Source: CAWULT01 sp963923455 (GTDB lineage Bacteria > Acidobacteriota > Vicinamibacteria > Vicinamibacterales > UBA2999). Taken from it: 64,000 nt of DNA. The stretch spans positions 1 through 64,000 of the forward strand of contig CAWULT010000002.1 in assembly GCA_963923455.1 (NCBI GenBank), in the 5' to 3' direction. Position numbers and translations under genes: made by a program. Shown piece after piece: positions 7,727 to 16,511 of the stretch (the stretch's first letter is position 1; each line of letters opens with the position of its first letter). The notes below the pieces were generated by a model that had not been told where the DNA came from, did no database searches, and was given only the letters and a program-made list of their open reading frames with translations.

Positions 7727-9747
7727 ATCCGGACCGGCACCTCGATGCCCATCAGGCCGAGCGCGCGCGTCAGCTGGTCGCGAAGGTAGACCACGGCCCC
7801 CGCCCGCCAGCGCCGGACGTCCTCACGCTCCTCGTTGAAGATCGACGAGCGCGATGGCGGCAGGTTGTAGAACGCGTTGAACGCCTGCGCCAGCGAAAAG
7901 GCGTACTTGGCCAGGATCGCGAACTCGAGGGTGGCGATGACCTGCTCGACGACCTCGTCGAGGCGCGAGGCCTCGAGCACGAGGGCCCAGAGTTCGTGGC
8001 CGCCGCCTTCGCCCTCGAGCTCGGCCGGCGGCGTGTGCTGCAGCGCCGCCACCAGCGCGGCCTCGTCGACGCCGTCGCGCTCCTGGAGCTTGCGGAAGAT
8101 GTTGTTGATCCGGACGACGGCGTACTGGATGTAGGGACCGCTCTCGCCCTGGAAGCTCATCGCTTCCTCGAGGTCGAACGCGATCACCTTGCCGCGCGAG
8201 AACTTGATCAGGAAGTACCGGACCGCCGCCACGGCGATCATCTGCGCGACGCGGGCCGTGTCGCCTGCGCCGAGCTCGGGGTTGCGTCTGGCGACCTCGG
8301 CCGTCGCCTTCTCGATCAGCTTGTCGAGAAGGTCGTCGGCCTTGACGCCGAGGCCCTTGCGGCCGGAGACCTCGACGAACGGCTTCTTCGCCTCGTCGGA
8401 ATCCGGCGCGGGGGCGAAGCCGAGTTCCTTCGCGGTGGCGTGGGAGAGCGCGACCATCTCGTAGGAGAAGTGCTGCGAGCGCTCGGCGCCCTCGGGGTGG
8501 CCGACCGCGATGAGGGCCTGCTTGAGCAGCTTCTGGAGGTACGACTGGCGCACGTCGATCACGTTGTAGACGTACGATGCGCCCCCGAACGGCGGGTGCT
8601 CCGCGGAACCGGCCTGCGTGCAGGTCGCCCACAGCGGCCCCGCGGGCCGATCGGCGAACACCCGGTAGTTGAAGTCGCGGCCGAGCAGGCCCAGCTTCCA
8701 GAACTGGTAGGCGATGTCCTTGCCGACGTAGGTGACGACGCCGTTCGATCGGACGATCACCTTCTCGCGCTCGTCGCCGGCCTCGTCGCCCTCGTCAGCC
8801 GCGGCGGCCGCGGGATCGGCGCTGACCGCGTCGAGGTCCTGGATCGGCATCACCCAGCACCCGGCGAGGCGGCCGTCTTGCCGCAGGTAGACGGCGCCCT
8901 TCTGCTTCAAGACCTCGAAGGCCTGGGCCCAGAACTTCAGCCGCAGGATGTCGCCTTCCCACGTCAGCAGGTCGTAGTCGACGTTCATCCGCGCCATCGT
9001 GGACAGGTGGCAGCGGACGATGCGGTCCGCGATGAACGCCGCGAGTTCGGCGTTCTCGGTGCCGCCGTGCTCGATGTCGTGCAGGGTCTGCGCGCGGACC
9101 GCGAGACGGGCCTTGTCACCGTCGTACCACTCGGTCACGCGTGCGTAGAGGTCCCAGCAGTAGTAGTCGAACCGGGTCGAGTCGGCGACGGCCCGCACCG
9201 CGGCGAGGTCCATGCCGGCCAGCACCCGGAAGCCGACGACCACGTCGGCGACCTGGACGCCGGTGTCGTCGATGTAGTTCTGAACCTCGACGTGGGTCCC
9301 CCGGAAGCGGAGCACCCGCACGAGCGTGTCGCCGAGCGCCGAGTTCCGCAGGTGTCCGATGTGCGCGGCCTTGTTCGGGTTGATCGCGGTGTGCTCGACG
9401 ATCGCCTTGCCTGGCGGCGGTGGCGGCGCGTCCATGTGCCCGAGCCGGGCGACCAGGAACGGCGCGCGCGTCAGGAACACGTTCAAGTACCCGTTGGGTG
9501 CGGCGGCCACGGCGCGCACCCCGTCGAGCGCGCCGAATGCGCCGGCGATCTCCTGTGCGATGGCGCGGGGGGCCTTGCGCAACCGGCGGGCGAGCTCGAA
9601 CGCGACCGGCGAACCGAGGTCGCCGAGTTCGCGGTTGGGCGGATACTCGAGCGCCACCGGCGGAGCGGCGCCCGCGTCGAGGCCGTACAGGGTGGTCAGC
9701 ACCTGCGCCAGGTGCGCGCGAAGACGGACGTGGATGGGCAGAATCAT
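7723..9747 (-). CDS. argS: Arginine--tRNA ligase
   Basis: Class I synthetase charging tRNA-Arg, 674 residues. The N-terminal additional domain (HVRLRAHLAQVLTTLYG) precedes the HIGH motif NPNKAAHIGHLRNSALGD. Binding of the tRNA acceptor and anticodon is represented by SFQGESGPYIQYAVVRINNI and the DALR-type C-terminus ending in LGLMGIEVPVRM. As in many ArgRS enzymes the KMSKS loop is degenerate. The enzyme is about 100 residues longer than E. coli ArgRS. Part of the excess is an acidic, Ala-rich insertion (DAVSADPAAAAADEGDEAGD) near bases 8770-8840. ATG 9747 is the best start. The frame stays open far upstream, but that extension has no homology-like content. Confidence 0.95.
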   Translation of the reverse strand: MILPIHVRLRAHLAQVLTTLYGLDAGAAPPVALEYPPNRELGDLGSPVAFELARRLRKAPRAIAQEIAGAFGALDGVRAVAAAPNGYLNVFLTRAPFLVARLGHMDAPPPPPGKAIVEHTAINPNKAAHIGHLRNSALGDTLVRVLRFRGTHVEVQNYIDDTGVQVADVVVGFRVLAGMDLAAVRAVADSTRFDYYCWDLYARVTEWYDGDKARLAVRAQTLHDIEHGGTENAELAAFIADRIVRCHLSTMARMNVDYDLLTWEGDILRLKFWAQAFEVLKQKGAVYLRQDGRLAGCWVMPIQDLDAVSADPAAAAADEGDEAGDEREKVIVRSNGVVTYVGKDIAYQFWKLGLLGRDFNYRVFADRPAGPLWATCTQAGSAEHPPFGGASYVYNVIDVRQSYLQKLLKQALIAVGHPEGAERSQHFSYEMVALSHATAKELGFAPAPDSDEAKKPFVEVSGRKGLGVKADDLLDKLIEKATAEVARRNPELGAGDTARVAQMIAVAAVRYFLIKFSRGKVIAFDLEEAMSFQGESGPYIQYAVVRINNIFRKLQERDGVDEAALVAALQHTPPAELEGEGGGHELWALVLEASRLDEVVEQVIATLEFAILAKYAFSLAQAFNAFYNLPPSRSSIFNEEREDVRRWRAGAVVYLRDQLTRALGLMGIEVPVRM

Positions 9748-9791
9748 CGTGGTTTGAAATCGTGCGAACAGGTGCGGTACGCTTCCACCGC

Positions 9792-10388
9792 TCAGTCGGA
9801 TGCGCCGGTCGCGCGCGCGCAGGCGTCGCGGTAGTCGTCCGGCGTGTTGACGTTCACGAGCAGGCGGTCGCCGGGGTCGAACGCGTGCAGTGCGGCGGGG
9901 CCGATCTCGCGGACGTCGAGGTCGGCGATGGCGTCGAGCACGCGCAACTGGCCGGCATCGAGGCGGGCGCGCAGGCGAGGCGCGACACGCCGGGCGTAGA
10001 CGGCGCACAGCGGATGGCGGCCGCGGGCGGTGCGAGGGACGACCGCGTCGGCACCGCCCAGCATGTCGACCATGTGCGTCAGGAAGGGCCCCGTCAGGAA
10101 CGGCATGTCGCAGGCGATGACCAGCACGGGATCGACAGGGGCGTGGACCAGGGCGGTGTACAGGCCACCTAGCGAGCCCGCGCCGGGGATCTCGTCGGCG
10201 ACCACGGTGACGTTGGCTTCCGGGGATCGGGTCATGTCGCTGGTGACGACCAGGATGTGCGGGGTCAACGGCCGCAGCCGGGCCAGCTGGCCCTCGACAA
10301 TCGTGGCGGCGCCCACCCGCAGGCCGCCCTTGTCGATGCCACCGAGCCGTCTGGCCCGGCCGCCTGCCAGAATCGCCGCTGTGAACAC
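9792..10388 (-). CDS. mobA: Molybdenum cofactor guanylyltransferase
   Basis: Transfers GMP from GTP to molybdopterin to make the bis-MGD or MGD form of the cofactor. The signature nucleotide-binding loop AILAGGRARRLGGIDKG lies at the N-terminus. VVADEIPGAGSLGGLYTALV, the metal-binding VIACDMPFL and the C-terminal LLVNVNTPDDY are all characteristic. The length is 198 residues with a GTG start at 10388. It lies 44 nt upstream of argS on the same strand and may be co-transcribed. No molybdoenzyme or other moa/moe gene is in the window. The family also includes MocA-type cytidylyltransferases, but the loop sequence favours MobA. Confidence 0.9.
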   Translation of the reverse strand: MFTAAILAGGRARRLGGIDKGGLRVGAATIVEGQLARLRPLTPHILVVTSDMTRSPEANVTVVADEIPGAGSLGGLYTALVHAPVDPVLVIACDMPFLTGPFLTHMVDMLGGADAVVPRTARGRHPLCAVYARRVAPRLRARLDAGQLRVLDAIADLDVREIGPAALHAFDPGDRLLVNVNTPDDYRDACARATGASD

Positions 10389-10426
10389 CGTGCGCTCGCG
10401 GTCTAACGTTACCAGAAAAGCCGCGC

Positions 10427-11008
10427 ATGACTGACCCCGGCGTCGGACGACTGCTCGTCGCGAGCCTGCACCAGGGGATTGCCGACATCCTGCCGGGCCG
10501 GCTGGAGTTCTACGAAGAATGGTTGAATCCGGCCGGCCTGCGGGACGGCCGGATCGGGCTGGCCCCGATGGCGGCGGTGCTGAGCTTCCTGCGCAAGGAG
10601 GGGAGCGACTACCACGTGGCGGTCGCCCGCGCGGGCGAGTACACGGCGGAGTGGATGCTGCAGGAGGTCTCGCCGCTGCGGCGGCGCGTGGTCGCGGCGG
10701 CCCCTCGGTGGCTGCGGATGCGGCTGGTGGCCGGGATGGCGCGGCGCCTGGTGCGGCGAACCTACGGCGGCAGCCGGATCGTCGTGAGGTGGCGCCAGGG
10801 GCGGGCGGCCGTCGACCTGCGTGGGTCGCTGTTCTGCGAGGTGCGCGAACGCGTGCCGTCCCCTCTGTGCGGCTACTACGCCGCGGCGATCCGGCGCCTG
10901 TTTCGGGAGTTCGATGGGGATCTCGATGTCGCCACGGAGACCTGCCGGGCCGTCGGCGACGGCGGCTGCCTGCTCGCGGTGCGGCCCGGCTCGCCGGAGG
11001 CGTCGTGA
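10427..11008 (+). CDS. Hypothetical protein, V4R (4-vinyl reductase)-like
   Basis: A 193-residue soluble protein. The C-terminal half shows the pattern of V4R / heme-NO-binding-like small-molecule-binding domains: SLFCEVRERVPSPLCGYYAAA, then LDVATETCRAVGDGGCLLAV (Cys, Tyr-Tyr, Glu-x-x-Cys, Gly-x-x-Cys). The N-terminal half is helical and rich in Arg. Such domains bind hydrocarbons or tetrapyrroles, but no ligand can be assigned here. The start is ATG 10427, divergent from mobA across 38 nt. Its stop overlaps the GTG start of the TPR gene by 4 nt (GTGA), so the two are likely coupled. The domain call is by pattern only. Confidence 0.6.
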   Translation: MTDPGVGRLLVASLHQGIADILPGRLEFYEEWLNPAGLRDGRIGLAPMAAVLSFLRKEGSDYHVAVARAGEYTAEWMLQEVSPLRRRVVAAAPRWLRMRLVAGMARRLVRRTYGGSRIVVRWRQGRAAVDLRGSLFCEVRERVPSPLCGYYAAAIRRLFREFDGDLDVATETCRAVGDGGCLLAVRPGSPEAS

Positions 11009-12636
11009 CCGGCCGGCACGGGCGCGGCGGTCGCCGGTCCGGGCTGCTGGCGCTGCTGCTGGCGCTGGTGCTGCCGGGCGCCGGTGCGGCGCAACCGCAG
11101 GCGGCCGGGCCGCTGCGCCTCCTGATCCCGCTCTCGCAGGACACAGCGGACGCCCGTACGCAGTGGCTCGGTGAGGGCGCGGCGATCGCGCTGAGCGACG
11201 AACTGCTGGCGCTCGGGGCACCCGTGCTGTCGCGGGCCGAGCGCCTCGCGGCCTTCGAGCGCCTGCACCTGCCGGCGGCCGTGCCACTCAGCCATGCCAC
11301 CGTGATCCGTGTCGGACAGCTCGTCGGCGCGGCCGAGATCGTGCTCGGCCGCGTGGCCGTCTCGGGCACCGACCTCGTGGTCGCGGCGCGAGTGCTGACG
11401 ATCGAGTCCGGCCGGCTGGGTGGGGAGATCATCGAGCGCGGGCGCATCGACGACCTGCACGAGATCTGCGGGCGCGTCGCGCGCCGCCTGACGCCGGGCA
11501 CGCTGGCCCCGGCCGCGCAGGCGCCGCGGCCGCCCTTTGCCGCCTTCGAGCAGTACGTCAAGGGGCTGGTGTCCCTGGCGCCGTCGACCAGGACGGTCTT
11601 CCTCACCCAGGCGTTGTGGCTGTCTCCCGCGCTGCAGGACGCGCGGTTCGCGTTGTGGGACGTGCACACGGTGCAGGGGCAGCACCAGAAGGCGCTCGAG
11701 GTCGTGCGCGGGGTGCCGCCCGGCCATGCCCGGCGTCGCGAGGCGCAGTTCCTGGCGGGCCTGTCGCTGCTGTCCTTGGGCCGCTACTCCGAGGCGGCGG
11801 TGACGCTCGGCGACCTGCATCGCGCGGAGCCGAACGCGGCGCTGGCCAGCGCCCTCGGCGTCATCCAGCTCCGGCGCGGTGCCACCGCGGGCGGTGGACG
11901 GGGCAGTGCCGCCTTCGCCGAGGCCTCCCGGCTCTACCCCGGCGATCCGGACGTGTTCTTCAACCTCGGGTATGCCTACTGGCTCGAGGGCAACGCGACG
12001 GCGGCCGTCGACGCGCTGCGAGAGGCGGTGCGCCGCGCACCGGCTGACGCCGAGGCGCACTATCTGCTCGGCACCGCCCTGGCGCGCAGCAACCCCGTGG
12101 AGTCCCTCCGGGAGAAGGACCTCGCGACGCGATTGTCGTCGGAGCTGGCGTCGTTCGAGCAGGGGCGGACGGCGGTCAACGCGCTGCCGCGGGCGATGGA
12201 GCGGGTCCCGACGGGTCTGGTGGGGCCCGGCGTGCGGGTCGCCGATCTGATCGGCGCAGCCGAGCAGCGCGACCAGCGGGCGCTCGCCGCGTTTCACCTC
12301 GAGGCGGCGAGGCGACTGGTCGAGGCCGAGCGGGACGGCGAGGCGGCCGACGAGGTCAACCGGGCCATCTACCTGTCGCCGTACGACGCGGAGGCCCTGC
12401 TGCTGCTCGGGCGCCTGAACCTGCGTGCGGGCATGGTGGCGGAGGCCGTCGACACACTGAAGGTCGCCATCTGGTGCGAGGACTCCGTTCGTGGGCGGTT
12501 GGCGCTGGCCGAGGCGTTCCTGGCCGAGCAGGACGTCGCGGCCTCGCGCACGGAACTGCAGATCGTGATCGCGCGCGATCCGCAGAACGCCGAGGCCGCG
12601 CAGATGCTGGCGCGCCTGCCTGCCGCCGTCCGGTGA
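11005..12636 (+). CDS. Exported tetratricopeptide-repeat protein
   Basis: A 543-residue protein with an N-terminal signal peptide (SGLLALLLALVLPGAGAAQ). Residues ~35-160 form a periplasmic domain of FlgO/TolB-N type (IALSDELLALGAPVLSRAERL ... GAAEIVLGRVAVSG ... VARRLTPG). The rest contains TPR repeats, clearest at DPDVFFNLGYAYWLEGNATAAVDALREA, APADAEAHYLLGTAL, SPYDAEALLLLGRLNLRAG and DPQNAEAAQMLARLP. It probably scaffolds a periplasmic complex; no enzymatic site is visible. GTG 11005 overlaps the upstream stop, which fixes the start. A SPOR-domain gene follows after 49 nt. Confidence 0.8.
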   Translation: MTGRHGRGGRRSGLLALLLALVLPGAGAAQPQAAGPLRLLIPLSQDTADARTQWLGEGAAIALSDELLALGAPVLSRAERLAAFERLHLPAAVPLSHATVIRVGQLVGAAEIVLGRVAVSGTDLVVAARVLTIESGRLGGEIIERGRIDDLHEICGRVARRLTPGTLAPAAQAPRPPFAAFEQYVKGLVSLAPSTRTVFLTQALWLSPALQDARFALWDVHTVQGQHQKALEVVRGVPPGHARRREAQFLAGLSLLSLGRYSEAAVTLGDLHRAEPNAALASALGVIQLRRGATAGGGRGSAAFAEASRLYPGDPDVFFNLGYAYWLEGNATAAVDALREAVRRAPADAEAHYLLGTALARSNPVESLREKDLATRLSSELASFEQGRTAVNALPRAMERVPTGLVGPGVRVADLIGAAEQRDQRALAAFHLEAARRLVEAERDGEAADEVNRAIYLSPYDAEALLLLGRLNLRAGMVAEAVDTLKVAIWCEDSVRGRLALAEAFLAEQDVAASRTELQIVIARDPQNAEAAQMLARLPAAVR

Positions 12637-12685
12637 CACACGCCAGGGCCGTTGAACCGTGGTACAATCCGCGCGGCTGTAACTC

Positions 12686-13384
12686 ATGTCCGATGAGGGG
12701 TTTCGCGAATTCCATCTGAGCGGGAAGCAGCTCGTCTTCCTGTTCATGACGGCCACGGTGATCGCCGTCGGCATCTTCCTGTGCGGGGTCATGGTCGGCC
12801 GGGGCGTGCCCGTTCCACGCACCGAGGTGACCGTGATCAGCGACGCGGACGGGGGGGACCCGACGCAGATCGCTGCGCCGCCGGTCGTGACTCCGGCCCC
12901 GGACGCGCAGGCGCCTGGCACCCCGACGACCGACGGGGACATCGACTACACGCAGCTGCTGGACAACACGGACGACCCGCCGGTCGAGAACATCAAGGCC
13001 GCGCCTCCGTCCGAGCCCGAGTCCGCGGTGGCCACGGTGGCGCCGAAGGCCGACAAGGCCTCGGTGACGAAGCTGGCGCGCGCCGGCTCGGCGCCGAAGG
13101 CAGGGGCGACGCCAGCGGCTGTCGCCGGCGCGGCCCTCCCGCCGGCCCCCGCGGGGAACGGCTTCGTGGTGCAGGTGGCCGCGGTGAAGGCGCGGGCCGA
13201 GGCCGAGACCATCCGGCGCCGTCTCGCGGGAAAGGGCTATCCGGCATTCATCACGACCTCGAGCGCCGGCGGCGGCACCATGTTCCGCGTGCGGGTGGGC
13301 AAGTACGACGACCGCCGCGCGGCTGACGCCGTGGCCACGAAGCTCGAACGCGAAGAACGCTTCAAGCCCTGGGTCACGCGCTAG
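12686..13384 (+). CDS. SPOR domain-containing inner-membrane protein
   Basis: A 232-residue bitopic membrane protein. A short cytoplasmic head (MSDEGFREFHLSGKQ) is followed by one transmembrane helix at residues ~16-40. A Pro/Ala-rich periplasmic linker leads to a C-terminal SPOR domain (FVVQVAAVKARAEAETIRRR ... FRVRVGKYDDRRAADAV). SPOR domains bind septal peptidoglycan strands lacking stem peptides, which suggests a role at the division site. A TACAAT hexamer at 12663-12668 lies just upstream, but no convincing -35 accompanies it. The next gene, a histidine kinase, starts 4 nt after the stop, implying co-transcription. Confidence 0.85.
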   Translation: MSDEGFREFHLSGKQLVFLFMTATVIAVGIFLCGVMVGRGVPVPRTEVTVISDADGGDPTQIAAPPVVTPAPDAQAPGTPTTDGDIDYTQLLDNTDDPPVENIKAAPPSEPESAVATVAPKADKASVTKLARAGSAPKAGATPAAVAGAALPPAPAGNGFVVQVAAVKARAEAETIRRRLAGKGYPAFITTSSAGGGTMFRVRVGKYDDRRAADAVATKLEREERFKPWVTR

Positions 13385-13388
13385 TCCC

Positions 13389-14948
13389 ATGACACCTGTG
13401 CACCGAGTGTCGCCCGAGCGGTTCGCGGGGACGGCCATCGCCGATGCCTGCCCGGCGCCGATTTTCGTCGTGCAAGACGGGCGGCTGCGGTACGTGAACC
13501 AGGCGTTCGCAGCGCTGGTCGGCCGGCTGCCGGCGGAACTCGTCGGCCGCGAGTCGAACGACCCGATTCATCCGGCAGACCACGCCCATCTGCGCGAGCG
13601 CGGGCATGCGCGTCCGGGGGAGGGCGCGGGTGCGGCACGCATCCAGTTCCGCCTCCGTCGCGCCGACGGAGGCGACACGTGGGTGTACGCCACGACGGCG
13701 CCGTTCGTGTTCGACGGCCGGCCCGCGACCATCGGCACGGCCATCGAGGTCCAGGAACGCCGGCACGCGCAGGAGGCGGTGGCCAAGTCGCAGCGCCTCG
13801 AGGCGGTGGGACGGCTGGCTGGCGGCATCGCGCACGACTTCAACAACATGCTGCAGGTGGTGCTGGGCCACGCCGAGCGCCTGATCCAGGCGCTGCCCGC
13901 GGACGCGCCCCTGCGCGACTCGGCCGTGCAGATCCGCCGCACCGCCGAGCGGGCGGCGCGGTTGACCGATCGGCTGTTGTCGCTCGGTCAGCGGCAGGTC
14001 CTCGAGCCCGAGCTGCTCGACCTGAGCCGGTTCGTCACGGAGGTGCGGCCGCTGCTCCAGACGCGGCTGACGGACGGCATCACGCTGGTGCCGCAGCCGG
14101 GCCGGATGACCGCGCCCGTGCGCGTCGATCGCTCGCGGCTGGGCCACGTCCTGGTGCACCTGCTCGACAACGCCCGTGACGCGATGCCCTCGGGGGGAAC
14201 GGTGACCGTCGGCTCCGAGTTCGTGGAGGTCGACGAGCGGCAGCGGCTCGAGCGCCCGTGGCTGCGGACCGGACCGTACATGCGGCTCCTCGTCGAGGAC
14301 AGCGGTCTTGGGATGGAGCCCGGCACGGCCGCGCATCTCTTCGAGCCGTTCTTCACGACGAAGGCCAGGGGCAAGGGGGCCGGTCTCGGCCTGGCCACCG
14401 TGTACGGGCTGGTCAAGCAGAGCAACGGCTTCATCTGGGTCGAGAGCAATCCTGGAGTCGGCACGCGGGTCGTGGTGCTGCTGCCGGCGGTCGGTCCTGC
14501 GCGTGCGACCGACGCCGGGCGGCAGGCGCCGGTCGCGGCGACCGCGGCACCGCGTGGCGGGGCGCGACCGCGCGTGCTCGTCGTCGAGGACGAGCCCTCC
14601 GTCCGCGAGCTGCTCACGTATGCGCTGTCGCGCCACGGCTTCGACGTGATCACCGTGCCGTCGGCCGAGGACGCCGTCCCGCTGCTGACGGGGCCGTTCG
14701 AGGTGCTGCTGACCGACATCAGCCTGCCCGGCATGAACGGCGTGCAGCTCGCGATGCGGGCGCGCCGTACCGCGCCGCACCTGCGGATCCTGCTGATGTC
14801 CGGCTACGCGCGAGAGGAGTTCCTGTCCGGGGCCGAAGGGGCCGACGACCTGCCCTTCATCGGCAAGCCGTTCACGACGCGCGCAATCGTGGAGCGACTG
14901 CGCGGGCTGCTGCAGCCGGCGCCCAGGCAGGACGTACGGCCATCCTGA
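13389..14948 (+). CDS. Hybrid sensor histidine kinase (PAS-HisKA-HATPase-REC)
   Basis: A soluble 519-residue signalling protein with no membrane helix. A PAS domain (residues ~10-130: ADACPAPIFVVQDGRLRYVN) leads to the dimerisation helix with the phospho-acceptor His in GGIAHDFNNMLQVVLGHAERL. The ATPase domain shows the N box (LLDNARDAMPSGG), G1 (VEDSGLGMEPG), F box (HLFEPFFTTKARGKG) and G2 (GLGLATVYGLV). A C-terminal receiver domain carries VLVVEDEPSVRELL, the phospho-acceptor Asp in VLLTDISLPGMNG, and the conserved Lys in FIGKPFT. The HDFNN signature places it in the HWE-unlike nitrogen-regulator-type family. No partner response regulator is adjacent, and the stimulus is unknown. Confidence 0.9.
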   Translation: MTPVHRVSPERFAGTAIADACPAPIFVVQDGRLRYVNQAFAALVGRLPAELVGRESNDPIHPADHAHLRERGHARPGEGAGAARIQFRLRRADGGDTWVYATTAPFVFDGRPATIGTAIEVQERRHAQEAVAKSQRLEAVGRLAGGIAHDFNNMLQVVLGHAERLIQALPADAPLRDSAVQIRRTAERAARLTDRLLSLGQRQVLEPELLDLSRFVTEVRPLLQTRLTDGITLVPQPGRMTAPVRVDRSRLGHVLVHLLDNARDAMPSGGTVTVGSEFVEVDERQRLERPWLRTGPYMRLLVEDSGLGMEPGTAAHLFEPFFTTKARGKGAGLGLATVYGLVKQSNGFIWVESNPGVGTRVVVLLPAVGPARATDAGRQAPVAATAAPRGGARPRVLVVEDEPSVRELLTYALSRHGFDVITVPSAEDAVPLLTGPFEVLLTDISLPGMNGVQLAMRARRTAPHLRILLMSGYAREEFLSGAEGADDLPFIGKPFTTRAIVERLRGLLQPAPRQDVRPS

Positions 14949-16477
14949 GACTTCCCCTCGACCTGACGCTGGCGCTGCTGAGCGGCGTGCTGCTCGCGCT
15001 CAGCTTCCCGCGGTACGGCCACCCGGCGTGCGCGTGGGTGGCCCTCGCCCCGCTGCTGGTCGCGCTGAGCGGGTGGACCGGGCGCCCGGCGCCGTTGCGA
15101 GGGCGACGGCCCTTACGTGCGTTCGGACTCGGGCTGGCCGCCGGCGTCGTCTACTTCACCGGGACGTTGTATTGGACCGGCGCCGTCCTGTCCACGTTTG
15201 GCGGGCTCTCGCCCGCGCTGGCGGGGTTTGCGATGCTGGTGCTCGCGGCCTACCAGGCCTTGTACGTCGCGCTCACCGCCGTTGCGATCAGCGCGCTCGT
15301 CGCGCGCGGCGGGGCCCTGGCCCTCGCCGTCGCGCCCTTCGCCTGGGTGGGCGGCGAGTTCATCCGGGGCACGATTCTGAGCGGCTTCCCATGGGTACTG
15401 CTCGGGAGCAGCCAGGTGACGGTGCTGCCCGTCGCGCAGGTGGCCAGTGTCGTCGGCGTCTACGGCGTGACCGGCGTCGTCGCAGCGGTCAACGCGTCGA
15501 TCGCCTACGTGCTGATGACGGACGGGCGCCGGCGGTTCGCGGTGCTCGGCGCGGTCGGCGCGGGGCTGCTGGCGATCGGCGTCTGGGGATCGTGGCGCGT
15601 GGCCGACGGCGCGCTGGCGCGCAGCGGGGAGGCGATCCGCGTCGGGCTGATCCAGGGCAACGTGGAGCAGGGGCAGAAGTGGGATCCGAAGTTCGCCCGC
15701 CGGATCTTCACGACCTACGTCTCCATGACGCGGGAAGCCGTCCGGAACGGCGCCGAGTACGTGATCTGGCCGGAGTCGTCGACGCCCTTCATGTTCGAGG
15801 AGGACCCGGCGGCGGGCGCGCTGCTGCGGGACCTGGCCGCGGAGGTGCAGACGCCGATCCTGTTCGGCAGCGACCAGATCGTCCGGGGCTCGACGCCGCG
15901 GCTGTACAACGCCGCGTTCCTGGTGACCCCGGACCGTGCGACGGCGGCGGTCTACCGCAAGGTGCACCTGGTGCCGTTCGGCGAGTTCATCCCGTGGAAG
16001 ACGTGGCTGTCGTTCGCGTCACCGCTCGTCGAGAGCCTGATGGACTTCAGCGCCGGCGAGCGGGTCGAGATGCTGCCGGTCCGCGGCCATCCGACGAGCA
16101 CGGCGATCTGCTACGAGGTGGTCTTTCCGTCGCTCGCGCGCGAGGCCGTCGAGAACGGCAGCCAGCTGCTGACGACCATCACGAACGATGCCTGGTACGG
16201 CGCCTCGTCGGCGCCCTACCAGCACTTCGCGCTGGCCTCTATGCGCGCGATCGAGCAGGGACGCTACCTGGCGCGGGCGGCCAACACCGGCATCAGCGGC
16301 GTCGTGGATCCGTACGGCCGGGTCCGGCAGGCGTCGGGCATCTTCACGCAGGTCGCCCTCGTCGAGGAGGTGCGGTTCCTGACGGGGCGGACGATCTACT
16401 CGCACATCGGCGACGTCGTCGCCTACGCGGCGCTGGCGCTGACGGCCGTGGCGCTCGTGGTGCTGAAGCGACAGTAG
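14945..16477 (+). CDS. lnt: Apolipoprotein N-acyltransferase
   Basis: Adds the third acyl chain to the N-terminal diacylglyceryl-cysteine of lipoproteins at the periplasmic face of the inner membrane. Several N-terminal membrane helices (LPLDLTLALLSGVLLALSFP onward) are followed by a nitrilase-type domain. The catalytic triad is visible as Glu in IWPESSTPF, Lys in YRKVHLVPFGEFIPW and Cys in TAICYEVVFP. No ATG, GTG or TTG lies at the expected N-terminus. The first ordinary start, GTG 14987, would cut helix 1. The coordinate given is a CTG at 14945 that overlaps the kinase stop as CTGA. From there the protein is 510 residues, close to E. coli Lnt. The start is therefore uncertain. Confidence 0.9.
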   Translation: MRLPLDLTLALLSGVLLALSFPRYGHPACAWVALAPLLVALSGWTGRPAPLRGRRPLRAFGLGLAAGVVYFTGTLYWTGAVLSTFGGLSPALAGFAMLVLAAYQALYVALTAVAISALVARGGALALAVAPFAWVGGEFIRGTILSGFPWVLLGSSQVTVLPVAQVASVVGVYGVTGVVAAVNASIAYVLMTDGRRRFAVLGAVGAGLLAIGVWGSWRVADGALARSGEAIRVGLIQGNVEQGQKWDPKFARRIFTTYVSMTREAVRNGAEYVIWPESSTPFMFEEDPAAGALLRDLAAEVQTPILFGSDQIVRGSTPRLYNAAFLVTPDRATAAVYRKVHLVPFGEFIPWKTWLSFASPLVESLMDFSAGERVEMLPVRGHPTSTAICYEVVFPSLAREAVENGSQLLTTITNDAWYGASSAPYQHFALASMRAIEQGRYLARAANTGISGVVDPYGRVRQASGIFTQVALVEEVRFLTGRTIYSHIGDVVAYAALALTAVALVVLKRQ

Positions 16478-16511
16478 GGCAACAGACGGGCGGCGCCCGT
16501 CCGGAGGTGGT

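Noticed and set aside
12663..12668. TACAAT as a promoter of the SPOR gene
   Set aside because: A -10-like hexamer is present, but TTGAAC lies only 5 nt upstream and no -35 exists at 16-18 nt. Too weak to call.
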